From an uncultured Erythrobacter sp. (GTDB taxonomy: Bacteria > Pseudomonadota > Alphaproteobacteria > Sphingomonadales > Sphingomonadaceae): a stretch of DNA of 63,833 bases. Both the position numbers and the translations under genes were made by a program. The stretch spans positions 1 to 63,833 of the forward strand of contig CALBWA010000025.1 in assembly GCA_937969505.1 (NCBI GenBank), given 5' to 3'. The notes under the pieces are model-generated. The model saw nothing but the letters and a program-made list of their open reading frames with translations. It did not search any database and had not been told where the DNA came from. This document shows, piece by piece, positions 26,894-35,531 of this stretch (within the stretch, counting starts at the first letter, position 1; every line of letters begins with the position of its first letter).

Positions 26894-27907
26894 TCAGGCA
26901 CCCTCAAGCCAATCGAAAACAGGAAGTTCTTTCTGCCGCAGCCATTCGGCATTGTACAAGGTGCTGAGATAACGGAAGCCGGTGTCGCACAGGATGGTCG
27001 CCACCCGTGGATTGTCGCGACCTTCAGCTTTCAAATGCTTACCCAGCGCAATCGCACCCGCAACATTAATGCCAGAAGACAGGCCAAGGCACAGCCCTTC
27101 CTCGCGCAGCAGCTGTTCGACCCAATGCATGCCTTCTTCGTCAGAAATGCGGAACTGCGTGTCGATCAACGCGCCTTCAAGATTGCCCGTGATACGGCCC
27201 TGCCCGATCCCTTCTGCCACCGAAGATCCTTCGCTGCGCAGTTCGCCATGGGCGTAATAATTGTACAGCGCAGCGCCATGCGGATCGGTCAACGCGATGC
27301 AAACATTCTCGTCGCGCTCTTTCAGTCCAAGGCCGACACCGGCGATAGTCCCGCCCGTTCCCGCAGCGCAGGTGAAGCCATCGATGCGCCCTTCGAGCTG
27401 TTCCCACATTTCGACCGCCGTGCCTTCGATATGCGCCTTGCGATTGGCGGTATTGTCAAATTGTCCGGCCCAGATCGCTCCTTCTGTTTCTTCCGCCATG
27501 CGGCGAGAGGTGTGCTGGAAGTGAGCCGGATCGGCATACTTCGTTGGCGGAACCAGCACCAATTGCGCACCCAAAGCGCGCAAGGTGTCCATCTTCTCCT
27601 TCGACTGATTGTCGGGCATGACAATGATCGTCTTGTAGCCCAGCGCATTGGCCACCAGCGCAATGCCGATACCAGTGTTGCCAGCGGTCCCTTCGATCAC
27701 CGTCCCGCCAGGCTTCAGCTCGCCGCGCGCTTCTGCATCGCGGATCATGTACAGGGCAGCGCGATCTTTTACCGAGGAGCCCGGATTGGCAAATTCGCAT
27801 TTGCCCCAGATCTCGCAACCGGCGGCCTCGCTCGGCCCTTCTAACAGGACAAGCGGAGTGTTGCCGATCAGGTCGAGCGTCGATTGGAAAGGTTGAGTGA
27901 TATTCAT
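26894..27907 (-). CDS. PLP-dependent cysteine synthase family protein
   Basis: A fold-type II PLP enzyme of 337 residues, probably O-acetylserine sulfhydrylase (cysteine synthase). The PLP lysine is in NPGSSVKDRAALYMI, and the phosphate-binding loop is CAAGTGGTIAGVGLGL. The substrate loop reads EGTAGNTGIGIAL rather than the EPTSGNTGIA-type loop of classical CysK. The C-terminal part has LCLGLSSGINVAGAIALGK and TILCDTGFRYLSTLYN, text found in the longer CysK/Cds1-like branch, some of which act as cysteine desulfhydrases. ATG at 27907; it is followed by nothing on the same strand for 60 bases. Specific activity is uncertain, so I leave the symbol empty. Confidence 0.9.
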   Translation of the reverse strand: MNITQPFQSTLDLIGNTPLVLLEGPSEAAGCEIWGKCEFANPGSSVKDRAALYMIRDAEARGELKPGGTVIEGTAGNTGIGIALVANALGYKTIIVMPDNQSKEKMDTLRALGAQLVLVPPTKYADPAHFQHTSRRMAEETEGAIWAGQFDNTANRKAHIEGTAVEMWEQLEGRIDGFTCAAGTGGTIAGVGLGLKERDENVCIALTDPHGAALYNYYAHGELRSEGSSVAEGIGQGRITGNLEGALIDTQFRISDEEGMHWVEQLLREEGLCLGLSSGINVAGAIALGKHLKAEGRDNPRVATILCDTGFRYLSTLYNAEWLRQKELPVFDWLEGA

Positions 27908-27949
27908 GGCATCCGAACTAATCGTTCGAACCCCATGCTGCAATGAAGA

Positions 27950-28267
27950 TCAATCTTCAGGGGCGATAGTCACCTTAAGGCCGTCCAGTTCCGAAGTCAG
28001 CGGAATCTGACACGACAGGCGCGAATTTTCCGCGCGGTGATCGGAGCTTTCCAGAAGGTCATCCTCGTCTTCGCTCATCGCCGGCAGTTTGTCGGTAGGA
28101 CCGCTATCGACCATGACATGGCAAGTCGCGCATGAACAGCAGCCGCCGCAAAGCGCCAGCAATTCGTCAAAACCATTGTCGCGGATGGCTTCCATCACGG
28201 TCAGGCCTTCACCCACTTCCACTGTGGACTCTTCACCTTCACGATTGACGACAATCAACTTGGGCAT
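27950..28267 (-). CDS. 2Fe-2S ferredoxin, adrenodoxin type
   Basis: A 105-residue cytoplasmic electron carrier. Cysteines 40, 46, 49 and 86 (LCGGCCSCATC, then SCQIP) match the C-x5-C-x2-C...C pattern of vertebrate-type/adrenodoxin ferredoxins. An additional Cys at 43-44 sits inside the loop. Such proteins feed electrons to P450s or take part in Fe-S assembly; no P450 or isc gene is present here, so the partner is unknown. The ATG at 28267 follows GAAGGAAG. It is encoded upstream of the cysteine synthase gene on the same strand, 42 bases apart, and is divergent from the DNA glycosylase gene. Confidence 0.93.
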   Translation of the reverse strand: MPKLIVVNREGEESTVEVGEGLTVMEAIRDNGFDELLALCGGCCSCATCHVMVDSGPTDKLPAMSEDEDDLLESSDHRAENSRLSCQIPLTSELDGLKVTIAPED

Positions 28268-28376
28268 GCTCGATCTTCCTTCGTAAAATGCGCCGCTGCC
28301 AAATACGGCAGACAGCCCTATCAGTGTACCGGGCGGGCTGCTACGCATTGACGCAGATATTTGCAAGCTAGGGGAA

Positions 28377-29000
28377 ATGGTAGTGGGTCTGTCCAGACAG
28401 ACAATCGAGGCGCATCTGGGCGCTGTGGCTGCCTGCGACAATGCGGTGGCCGACGCGCTCCAACTGGTCGGCTATCCCGAAGCGCGCGTTCGCCCGACCG
28501 GTTATCGGACCCTGCTTCGCACCATTGTGGGCCAGCAGGTTTCCGTCGCAGCGGCCAGCAGCGTGTGGAGCAAGCTTGAAGCAGAATTGGGCGAAGAGAT
28601 GGCACCAGCAGAATTGCTTGGCCGGGATTTTGATACGCTGCGCGCTTGCGGCCTGTCTCGCCAGAAACAGGGCTATGCCCGCTCGCTATGCGAATTGGTT
28701 GAAGCCGGCGCGCTCAACCTGGACGATCTGCCTCACGATGACGAGGCAGCCATTGCCGAGTTGACCAGGATCAAGGGGATCGGGCGCTGGTCTGCCGAGA
28801 TCTATCTGCTATTTGCCGAGGGGCGGCCAGATATCTGGCCCGCTGGCGATCTGGCGGTGCAGGAAGGCGTGAAACGCCTGTTGTCGCTAAAGGAGCGTCC
28901 AGCGGAAAAAACCACCCGAAGCCTTGGCGAACGCTGGTCACCCTATCGTGGATCGATGGCCATCTTCACTTGGCATTACTACGCCAATCCCGCGCTGTGA
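28377..29000 (+). CDS. DNA-3-methyladenine glycosylase II family (AlkA-like)
   Basis: A 207-residue HhH-GPD base-excision enzyme that removes alkylated bases such as 3-methyladenine. Visible: RTIVGQQVSVAAASSVWSKL (early helical core), the helix-hairpin-helix LTRIKGIGRWSAEIYLL at about 129-145, and catalytic Asp158 in PAGDLAVQEG. It lacks the N-terminal domain of E. coli AlkA, as many short bacterial homologues do. AGGGGA is very close to the ATG at 28377; the in-frame GTG at 28383 has better spacing. The end of the gene coincides with a tandem octamer repeat. Confidence 0.92.
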   Translation: MVVGLSRQTIEAHLGAVAACDNAVADALQLVGYPEARVRPTGYRTLLRTIVGQQVSVAAASSVWSKLEAELGEEMAPAELLGRDFDTLRACGLSRQKQGYARSLCELVEAGALNLDDLPHDDEAAIAELTRIKGIGRWSAEIYLLFAEGRPDIWPAGDLAVQEGVKRLLSLKERPAEKTTRSLGERWSPYRGSMAIFTWHYYANPAL

Positions 29001-29028
29001 CCCAGTGACCCAGTGACCCAGTGACCCA
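28997..29028 (+). repeat. Tandem octamer repeat, (GTGACCCA) x4
   Basis: Four exact copies of GTGACCCA span 28997-29028, beginning at the stop codon TGA of the AlkA-like gene. An 8-base unit is not a multiple of three, so copy-number change could alter sequences past the stop only. It may be a slippage product with no function. Confidence 0.9.
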
Positions 29029-29105
29029 GTAAGTTTGTGCACTCACAATCATGAATTGCGGTATCGAATTTCGCCCCGGTCCACACATTGCCATCAGGAA
29101 TTGCC

Positions 29106-30080
29106 ATGACCCAAAATCACCCAGCGCTAAGCCATTCGCCCGATCCGGCAATCAGTTCGGCGCGGCCAGGAACTATGGCGGCAGAATTCGGGCCGATCGA
29201 CAAGAGGGTTGGCTGGCTGGTCGTCAATCGGCTGACCTATCGACTGGTGCGATTTTTGTTGGCGAAGGCCGCGCCCGAATTCGACACATCCGGCGTCGAC
29301 ATTCGTGACGCGGACGAGCTGGGTACAGGCACGAAGCTGGTCACGCCCTTGGAACCGCGCGCATCCGGCAATGCATCAGGCGCGCTGATCCTGATCCATG
29401 GCGGCGGAATGGTGATGGGCAGTCCATCGGACATTCTGCCGCAAGCCACGCAAATCGCGCGCAATCTGGGCATCCCCGTAATCTGTGCAGGTTATCGCCT
29501 GGCGCCTGAGGCCCCCTTCCCGGCCCCGCTCGATGACTGCCACACTGTCTGGAATAAAGTGCTGCACCATGCAGCAGCATTGGATGTTGACCCGGACAAG
29601 CTCGTAATTGGTGGATACAGCGCTGGCGCGGGCCTTGCTGCCGGACTGGCCCTGCGCCTGCTTGATGAGGGCGGCCCCCAGCCCGCCGCCCAATTGCTGG
29701 TTTACCCGATGCTGGAAGATCGCACTGCTGCCCGGCGCGAACTCGACACCCCACGCCATCGTGTGTGGAGCAATCGCAATAATTTGTTCGGGTGGCGCAG
29801 CTATCTGGGCTGTGAACCAGGCACTGCTGCACACGAATATGCGGCCCCTGCCCGCCGCGAGGATTTTACCGGCCTGCCACCCGCCTGGATCGGCGTGGGG
29901 ACTTGCGATCTTTTTCTGGACGAGGATCGCGCCTACGCCCGCGCTCTGGCCGATGCAGGGGTTGATACCACCTATCTGGAGGTGGCCGGGGGAATTCATG
30001 CCTTTGATGCTGCAGGCACGGACATCGCCCGCGCGTTCGTGGCAGCGCAGCACGCCTTTATCGCTCAGCATACCAGCTGA
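29106..30080 (+). CDS. Alpha/beta hydrolase, HSL-type esterase
   Basis: A 324-residue serine hydrolase of the hormone-sensitive-lipase-like family. The oxyanion motif HGGGMVMGSP is present, followed by GYRLAPEAPFPAPLDD, the nucleophile elbow GYSAGAGLAAGLALRLL, then GTCDLFLDEDRAYA (Asp region) and the catalytic His in VAGGIHAFDAAG. The nucleophile motif is GYSAG instead of the more common GDSAG. No signal peptide, so it is likely cytoplasmic. Substrate is unknown; short-chain acyl esters are usual for the family. ATG at 29106 has AGGA eight bases upstream; a TTG at 29088 is less likely. Confidence 0.9.
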   Translation: MTQNHPALSHSPDPAISSARPGTMAAEFGPIDKRVGWLVVNRLTYRLVRFLLAKAAPEFDTSGVDIRDADELGTGTKLVTPLEPRASGNASGALILIHGGGMVMGSPSDILPQATQIARNLGIPVICAGYRLAPEAPFPAPLDDCHTVWNKVLHHAAALDVDPDKLVIGGYSAGAGLAAGLALRLLDEGGPQPAAQLLVYPMLEDRTAARRELDTPRHRVWSNRNNLFGWRSYLGCEPGTAAHEYAAPARREDFTGLPPAWIGVGTCDLFLDEDRAYARALADAGVDTTYLEVAGGIHAFDAAGTDIARAFVAAQHAFIAQHTS

Positions 30081-30172
30081 TCCAACTTGGCATAACCTTG
30101 GCAAACTGTGCGCCAGCCATTGGAAAGCGGCCCGGCCATCCCTAGCTGTCACCTGACCCCAAGGGAGACAGT

Positions 30173-32128
30173 ATGACAGCCGCCAACAACGCCATCGACA
30201 CTTTTCCGCTCATTCCCCGCGATGCCCTGTTCGGCAATCCCAGCCGCGCCATGGGCCGGATCAGTCCCGATGGACAGTGGTTGAGCTGGCTTGCCCCGGA
30301 TAATGACGTGCTCAACATCTGGCTCGCCCCGGCCAGCGATCCCGGCAATGCCAAGGTCATCACATCGGCTGATGAACGTCCGATCCAGCAGTATATGTGG
30401 TCGCCGGATTCGCGCACGGTGCTGTATATTCAGGACAAGGGCGGGGACGAGAATTTCCTGCTCTACAGCATCAATGTCGCAACTGGCGAGGAAAGCTGTC
30501 TGACCCCGTTCGACAATACGCGCGTCGATATCATCGCCGGGTCCCATGCGATGAAGGACGCCATCCTGATCGGCCTCAACAATCGAGACCCCCAGTTTCA
30601 CGATGTACACCGGCTCAACCTCAACTCGGGCGAGCTGACGCTGGTACTGGAAAACACTGGTTATGCCGGGTTCATGGCCGATGACACGCTGACCCTGCGC
30701 ATGGCGATGCGTCAGAACGAGGCCGGTGGCACAGATTATTTCCGCGTAAACGACAATATTGTGGAAGAGGAACCTTTCTCCGCCACCGAAATGGAAGATG
30801 CGCTCACCACCAGTCCGGCAGGTTACACCAATGACGGGTCGATCCTCTACTGGCTCGACAGCCGCGATCGCGACACCGCCGCGCTTTATGCAGAAGATGT
30901 CGAAACCGGTGAACGAACGCTGATCGCAGAGGATGACAGGGCCGATATTGGTGGAACCCTGCGCAATGCCGAAACCGGCGTGATAGAGGCCTACTCAGTC
31001 AATTATCTGACCACCCAGTGGACCGCGATTGATCCGGCGATAGGTGCTGCCTTCGAATTTCTACGCAGCCAGTTGAGCGGCGAAATCGGTGTTTCCAGCC
31101 GCACGGATGATGACCGCACATGGATCGTGTGGAATGATCCGCTGACCGCATCGACTGCGACCTACATCTACGACCGTGATGCGGGCACTCTGACCCCATT
31201 CTATGTCTCTCGTCCCGAACTGGAAGGTATGCCGTTGCAGCCCATGCATACGGTTGAGATAAGCGCGCGCGACGGCTTGACCCTGCCATCTTATCTAACG
31301 TTGCCTGCGGGCTGCGATGCAGATGCCACTGGCCGGCCGAGCGCACCGGTGCCGATGGTTCTGCTGGTCCATGGCGGCCCTTGGGCGCGCGATAATTACG
31401 GCTTCAATTCGACCCATCAAATGCTGGCCAATCGCGGATACGCCGTGCTCAGCGCCAATTTCCGCGGCTCGACCGGCTTTGGCAAAAGCTTCATCAACGC
31501 TGGCAACAAGCAGTGGGGCCTGGCGATGCATGATGATCTGATCGATGCGGCGCAATGGGCCGTGGACGAAGGGATCGCCCAGCCGGAAAAAATCGCCATC
31601 ATGGGCGGCTCCTATGGCGGTTACGCGACGCTGGCCGGCCTTGCTTTCACTCCCGATACTTTTGCTTGCGGGGTTGATATTGTCGGCCCGTCAAATCTTG
31701 AAACCCTGTTGGAAACCATCCCGCCCTATTGGGCGCCGATGGTGAAGATCTTCCACGAACGGATGGGCGATCCCGGCACGGAAGAAGGCCTCGCCCTGCT
31801 CAAGGCGGCAAGTCCGCTGTACAAGGCTGACCAGATCACCAAGCCATTGTTGATCGCGCAAGGGGCCAACGATCCCCGCGTGAAACAGGCTGAGAGCGAC
31901 CAAATCGTTGGCGCAATGAAGGATGCAGGCATACCGGTCACCTATGTGCTGTACCCTGACGAGGGGCACGGGTTTGCGCGCCCCGTCAACTCGCTCGCCT
32001 TCTTCGCGCTGGCAGAGAATTTCCTCGCGCAATGCCTTGGCGGGCGGGCTGAACCGGTGGGTGACGTCATGGCCCCATCGACAGCACAGATCATCGAAGG
32101 TGCTGTCCATGTGAAGGGTCTGGGCTGA
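30173..32128 (+). CDS. S9 family prolyl oligopeptidase-like peptidase
   Basis: A 651-residue serine peptidase. The first ~370 residues form a beta-propeller-like region (RISPDGQWLSWLAPDNDVLN, WSPDSRTVLYIQDKGGDENF). The alpha/beta-hydrolase domain follows, starting near HTVEISARDGLTLPSYLTLP, with LVHGGPWARDNYGFNSTHQ, the catalytic serine in IMGGSYGGYATLAGLAF, Asp in AQGANDPRVKQAES and His in YPDEGHGFARPVNS. No export signal was seen. Family members cleave oligopeptides, often after acyl-aminoacyl or prolyl residues; specificity cannot be read here. AGGGAG precedes the ATG at 30173. Confidence 0.93.
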   Translation: MTAANNAIDTFPLIPRDALFGNPSRAMGRISPDGQWLSWLAPDNDVLNIWLAPASDPGNAKVITSADERPIQQYMWSPDSRTVLYIQDKGGDENFLLYSINVATGEESCLTPFDNTRVDIIAGSHAMKDAILIGLNNRDPQFHDVHRLNLNSGELTLVLENTGYAGFMADDTLTLRMAMRQNEAGGTDYFRVNDNIVEEEPFSATEMEDALTTSPAGYTNDGSILYWLDSRDRDTAALYAEDVETGERTLIAEDDRADIGGTLRNAETGVIEAYSVNYLTTQWTAIDPAIGAAFEFLRSQLSGEIGVSSRTDDDRTWIVWNDPLTASTATYIYDRDAGTLTPFYVSRPELEGMPLQPMHTVEISARDGLTLPSYLTLPAGCDADATGRPSAPVPMVLLVHGGPWARDNYGFNSTHQMLANRGYAVLSANFRGSTGFGKSFINAGNKQWGLAMHDDLIDAAQWAVDEGIAQPEKIAIMGGSYGGYATLAGLAFTPDTFACGVDIVGPSNLETLLETIPPYWAPMVKIFHERMGDPGTEEGLALLKAASPLYKADQITKPLLIAQGANDPRVKQAESDQIVGAMKDAGIPVTYVLYPDEGHGFARPVNSLAFFALAENFLAQCLGGRAEPVGDVMAPSTAQIIEGAVHVKGLG

Positions 32129-32149
32129 CATCAATGTCAGTAGCTGACA
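32125..32149. repeat. Alternating inverted repeats at the S9 peptidase stop
   Basis: CTGACA (32125-32130), TGTCAG (32135-32140) and CTGACA (32144-32149) can form two alternative 6-base hairpins sharing the middle arm. The first arm includes the stop codon. There is no U-run, so an intrinsic terminator is unlikely. Confidence 0.6.
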
Positions 32150-32204
32150 AGGGCACTTGCGCGCGCTAGGGCTGGCGCCAAGGAATGATTGGGGAGGAAT
32201 TGAT

Positions 32205-33008
32205 ATGTCTGAGCGTAAGGCGATTTTCATCACGGGTGGCGGCTCGGGCATTGGGCGAGAAGTTGCACGCCATTTCGGTGAACGCGGCTGGTTCGTCGGG
32301 CTTGGCGACATCAATGTCGAAGGCATGGAAGACACAGAGGCGCTCTTGCCCGGCGGATTTTCCTATTCCCACAAGTTGGACGTGCGCGACCGCGATGCCT
32401 GGGACGTCGCGCTGGACGCATTTTCGACCGCAGCGGGCGGGCGCATTGATGTGGTCTTCAACAACGCCGGAATCGCTCATGGCGGCGCGTATATAGAGCA
32501 GACACGGGACGAGATCGAAAATCTGATCGATATCAACGTCAAAGGGGTCCTGTTTGGTGCGCAGGCCGCTCACAAGCATTTGGCAAAAACCGCGCCGACA
32601 GCGATACTCATCAACACGGCAAGCATCGCCGGGATCATTGGATCGCCGGGTCTGGCAGCCTATTCTGCCACCAAATGGGCAGTGCGCGGTTTGACCGAGA
32701 GTCTCGATGCGGAATGGGCCAAGGAAGGGATCAGGGTCGCATCGTTATGCCCTGGCTTTATTGACACCCCGATGATTGATCAGGTCCAGGAAGATTCCAA
32801 TCGCACAGCCAAGGAAGCGCTAAAGGAAAGCGGTATGGAGGTCTCACCGGTCAGCGATGTGGCCGACGTGGTCTGGTCGATCGTTCATGGTGACGACCTG
32901 CATTATACCGTGGGCAAGTTTGCCAAGAAAATGCGCCGCCTTCACCGCTGGTTGCCCGGGACATTTCGCAAGCAAATGCGGTCGCAAGGTCTGATTGTCG
33001 AAATTTGA
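32205..33008 (+). CDS. Short-chain dehydrogenase/reductase
   Basis: A 267-residue classical SDR. The NAD(P)-binding motif is FITGGGSGIGREVARHFGER, with NNAGIAHGG after it; the catalytic Ser lies in LINTASIAGIIGSPGL and Tyr/Lys in AYSATKWAVRGLTES. Asp in GDINVEG after strand two suggests NAD rather than NADP, though this is weak evidence. Substrate unknown. GGGGAGGAAT precedes the ATG at 32205. A basic C-terminal tail (KFAKKMRRLHRWLPGTFRKQ) is longer than usual and might touch the membrane. It may be co-transcribed with the S9 peptidase, 76 bases upstream. Confidence 0.93.
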   Translation: MSERKAIFITGGGSGIGREVARHFGERGWFVGLGDINVEGMEDTEALLPGGFSYSHKLDVRDRDAWDVALDAFSTAAGGRIDVVFNNAGIAHGGAYIEQTRDEIENLIDINVKGVLFGAQAAHKHLAKTAPTAILINTASIAGIIGSPGLAAYSATKWAVRGLTESLDAEWAKEGIRVASLCPGFIDTPMIDQVQEDSNRTAKEALKESGMEVSPVSDVADVVWSIVHGDDLHYTVGKFAKKMRRLHRWLPGTFRKQMRSQGLIVEI

Positions 33009-33023
33009 CCTGTTGCGCCCGAA

Positions 33024-33329
33024 TCAAACCAACGCATCAATTGCGCCAGCCATCACCGCATCACGCTCTGACAATCCGCCGCCATTGTCCGGATCGGCAT
33101 CATGCGTGATCAATGTGATCTCCACCCGATTGTAGACATTGAACCATTCGGGATGATGGTCATGGCTTTCAGCCAGCAGCGCGACCTGTGCCATGAAACC
33201 CCATGCCTCGCTGAAATTGGCAAACTCGAATTTGCGTTCAATCGCCCGGCCTTCACGCGCAATTGACCACTCGGGATGGGCCGTCAGCAGGGCGTCGCAT
33301 TCGGCATCGGTCAATTGGGGCACGGACAT
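33024..33329 (-). CDS. Pterin-4a-carbinolamine dehydratase
   Basis: A 101-residue enzyme that dehydrates 4a-hydroxytetrahydropterin during recycling of the aromatic-amino-acid hydroxylase cofactor. The motif [23 protein letters not shown] contains the conserved histidines (shown here in family form: [14 protein letters not shown]). It ends in [22 protein letters not shown] lies seven bases before the ATG at 33329. It is convergent with the SDR (15 bases between stops) and divergent from ccmA. No phenylalanine hydroxylase gene is visible in the window, so its partner is elsewhere or its role differs. Confidence 0.93.
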   Translation of the reverse strand: MSVPQLTDAECDALLTAHPEWSIAREGRAIERKFEFANFSEAWGFMAQVALLAESHDHHPEWFNVYNRVEITLITHDADPDNGGGLSERDAVMAGAIDALV

Positions 33330-33391
33330 CTCAATTCTCCAGAGTCGCAAATTGTTGTTCCGCGCCAGCCTTTCGCCTATCGCTGCGCCCC

Positions 33392-33964
33392 ATGCAAGCC
33401 AGCCTGTCCGCGACCGATCTAGCCTGCCGTCGTGGTGACCGCTTGCTGTTCACCCGACTTTCGCTGGTGGTTCAGCCGGGCGAGGTGGTGCAGATTACCG
33501 GGGCAAACGGCACGGGCAAATCCAGCCTGTTGCGCATTCTGGCGGGATTGCTTGCCCCTTACGCTGGCAAGGTTACTCGCCATGGCGATGTCGGACTGCT
33601 CGACGAGAATCCCGCTCTGGACGAACATTTGCCGCTTGGCAAAGCGCTCGATTTCTGGCGCAGCGTAGACGGCACGCCCGACACGCTTGTAGCGCATGGG
33701 TTGGAGCCGTTGATGGACGTGCCCGTGCGCTTCCTTTCCACCGGCCAGCGCAAACGCGCCGCCCTCGCCCGGCTGGATGCACAGGGCCCTGACATCTGGT
33801 TGCTCGACGAGCCGCTCAATGGGCTGGACAGCGATGCGGCCGCCGACGTGGGGACAATGGTGGACGCCCACCGCCGCGCCCAGGGCATTTGCGTATTGGC
33901 ATCGCACCAACCCTTCCCGCTGGATGGTGTGCGCCAGATCGATCTGGTGGGCTTTGCGCCATGA
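33392..33964 (+). CDS. ccmA: Heme exporter ATPase CcmA
   Basis: ABC ATPase of the cytochrome c maturation system I, 190 residues. Walker A is [12 protein letters not shown], the ABC signature reads [15 protein letters not shown], and Walker B is [13 protein letters not shown], with the switch His in ASHQPF. The small size and pairing with ccmB identify CcmA rather than another ABC ATPase. CcmAB releases holo-CcmE from CcmC with heme attached. ATG at 33392; the stop overlaps ccmB as ATGA. The remaining ccm genes (ccmC-ccmI) are not in the window. Confidence 0.93.
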   Translation: MQASLSATDLACRRGDRLLFTRLSLVVQPGEVVQITGANGTGKSSLLRILAGLLAPYAGKVTRHGDVGLLDENPALDEHLPLGKALDFWRSVDGTPDTLVAHGLEPLMDVPVRFLSTGQRKRAALARLDAQGPDIWLLDEPLNGLDSDAAADVGTMVDAHRRAQGICVLASHQPFPLDGVRQIDLVGFAP

Positions 33965-34623
33965 ACGGTCCGTTTCTCACTTTGCTGAGGCGTGACCTGC
34001 GCAATCTGCTGACCGGCGCGCATGGTTCGGGCGCTATCCTGCCACTGCTGTTCTTTCTCAGCATCGCGATGCTCTATCCCTTTGCCGTAGGCCCCAACCC
34101 GACCCTGCTAGCGAAAACCGGCGGAGGGATTGTGTGGATCGCCGCTCTACTGGCCGCGATCTTGCCTTTGGACGGGCTCATCTCGCGCGATCTCGAAACT
34201 GGCTTTTTCGACCAGTTCAGATTGCGCGGCATTTCCGAGGAATGGGTCTGCGCTGCCCGGCTGATTGCCCATTGGCTCAGCTTTGGACCGCTGCTGATTC
34301 TGGCGTGCATCCCGGCCGCTGCCCTGCTCGGGTTGGAGCGGCAGACTGTTGGGCTGCTGATGCTCGGCCTGCTGGCTGGCACACCCGGCCTTGCAGCCGT
34401 GGGATTGATGATTGCTGCCCTCACCGCCTCCCTGCGCAGCGGCGCTGCGCTCGCCGGACTGATGCTGGTTCCGCTCGCTTTGCCGATCCTGATTTTCGGG
34501 GCTGGCGCGCTGGCCCGAAGCGATCCGGCAACGCTGGGCTTCGCCGGGGCGATCAGTCTGCTTCTGGTTGCGGTGGCTCCCTTCGCAGCAGGCGCTTCAA
34601 TCAGAGCTGCGAGGGAGGGCTGA
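33961..34623 (+). CDS. ccmB: Heme exporter permease CcmB
   Basis: A 220-residue inner-membrane protein with six predicted helices. Typical CcmB text: the N-terminal LLRRDLRNLLTGAHGSGAI, LFFLSIAMLYPFAVGPN, IAALLAAILPLDGLISRDLE and LAGTPGLAAVGLMIAALTAS. ATG at 33961 overlaps the ccmA stop (ATGA), so both are made together. It forms the membrane part of the ABC complex acting on CcmE in the periplasm during cytochrome c maturation. Confidence 0.93.
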   Translation: MNGPFLTLLRRDLRNLLTGAHGSGAILPLLFFLSIAMLYPFAVGPNPTLLAKTGGGIVWIAALLAAILPLDGLISRDLETGFFDQFRLRGISEEWVCAARLIAHWLSFGPLLILACIPAAALLGLERQTVGLLMLGLLAGTPGLAAVGLMIAALTASLRSGAALAGLMLVPLALPILIFGAGALARSDPATLGFAGAISLLLVAVAPFAAGASIRAAREG

Positions 34624-34635
34624 AATAACGCAGCC

Positions 34636-35460
34636 TCAATAAGGCGGCTGGTCCTTGCCCGTCGGGCTTTTGGTGAATATCTCGTTGCCGGTTTCCGTGA
34701 TCGCCAGGCTGTGTTCGAACTGCGCGCTGAGGGACTTGTCACGGGTAACTGCTGTCCAGCCATCGCCCAGCACTTTGGCCCAAGGCTTACCCAGATTGAT
34801 CATCGGTTCGATGGTGAAAAACATGCCGGGTTTCAACTCTGGTCCGGTGCCCGCTTGGGCGGCGTGCACCACTTCGGGCGCATCATGGAACAGGCGGCCC
34901 AGACCGTGGCCGCAAAACTCGCGCACCACGCCGTAGCGGAACTGACGTGCATGCGCCTCGATCGCAGCGCCAATATCGCCCAGCCGCGCGCCGGGCTGTG
35001 CCGCCTCAATCCCCAGCATCAGGCATTCATAGGTTACGTCGACCAGCCGCTTGGCCTTGAGCGAAGGTTCGCCTGCGAAGAACATCCGGCTGGTATCGCC
35101 GTGCCAGCCATCAAGCAGCGGTGTCACGTCGACATTGACGATATCGCCGTCCTTGAAAACCTTGTCGCTGGGGATGCCGTGGCAAATCACGTGATTGATC
35201 GAGATGCAGCAGCTGTGGGTGTAACCGCGATAACCCAGCGTTGCCGGAACCGCGCCGCCATCCAGCATCATTTCGCGGATTGCGGTATCAACGCTTTCAG
35301 TGGTCACGCCCGGCTTCACCAGATCGGCCACTTCATCAAGGATGCGCGCAGCCAATTGGCCCGCCTTGCGCATGCCTTCAAAGCCTTCCTGGGTATGCAG
35401 CTTGATCGTGCCGTCACGATAGACGGTCTGATCGCCTTCAACGAGTTGGTATTGGTTCAT
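34636..35460 (-). CDS. map: Methionine aminopeptidase, type I
   Basis: Removes the N-terminal Met from new proteins; 274 residues. The metal-binding residues are visible: Asp and Asp in NVDVTPLLDGWHGDTSRMF, His in CGHGLGRLFHDAPEV, Glu in FFTIEPMINLG and Glu in QFEHSLAITETG. LGYRGYTHSCCISINHVICH is the family substrate-pocket stretch with its His. No zinc-finger extension is present, so it belongs to type Ia. Start ATG at 35460 was chosen because homologues start near NQYQLVEGDQ; no strong RBS. Convergent with ccmB. Confidence 0.95.
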   Translation of the reverse strand: MNQYQLVEGDQTVYRDGTIKLHTQEGFEGMRKAGQLAARILDEVADLVKPGVTTESVDTAIREMMLDGGAVPATLGYRGYTHSCCISINHVICHGIPSDKVFKDGDIVNVDVTPLLDGWHGDTSRMFFAGEPSLKAKRLVDVTYECLMLGIEAAQPGARLGDIGAAIEAHARQFRYGVVREFCGHGLGRLFHDAPEVVHAAQAGTGPELKPGMFFTIEPMINLGKPWAKVLGDGWTAVTRDKSLSAQFEHSLAITETGNEIFTKSPTGKDQPPY

Positions 35461-35531
35461 GCGCGGCCATATAGCGGCCCGCACTGCAAATTGCGAGTGA
35501 CAAGCGGCATATCGTCACTAAGTGGGAGGGC

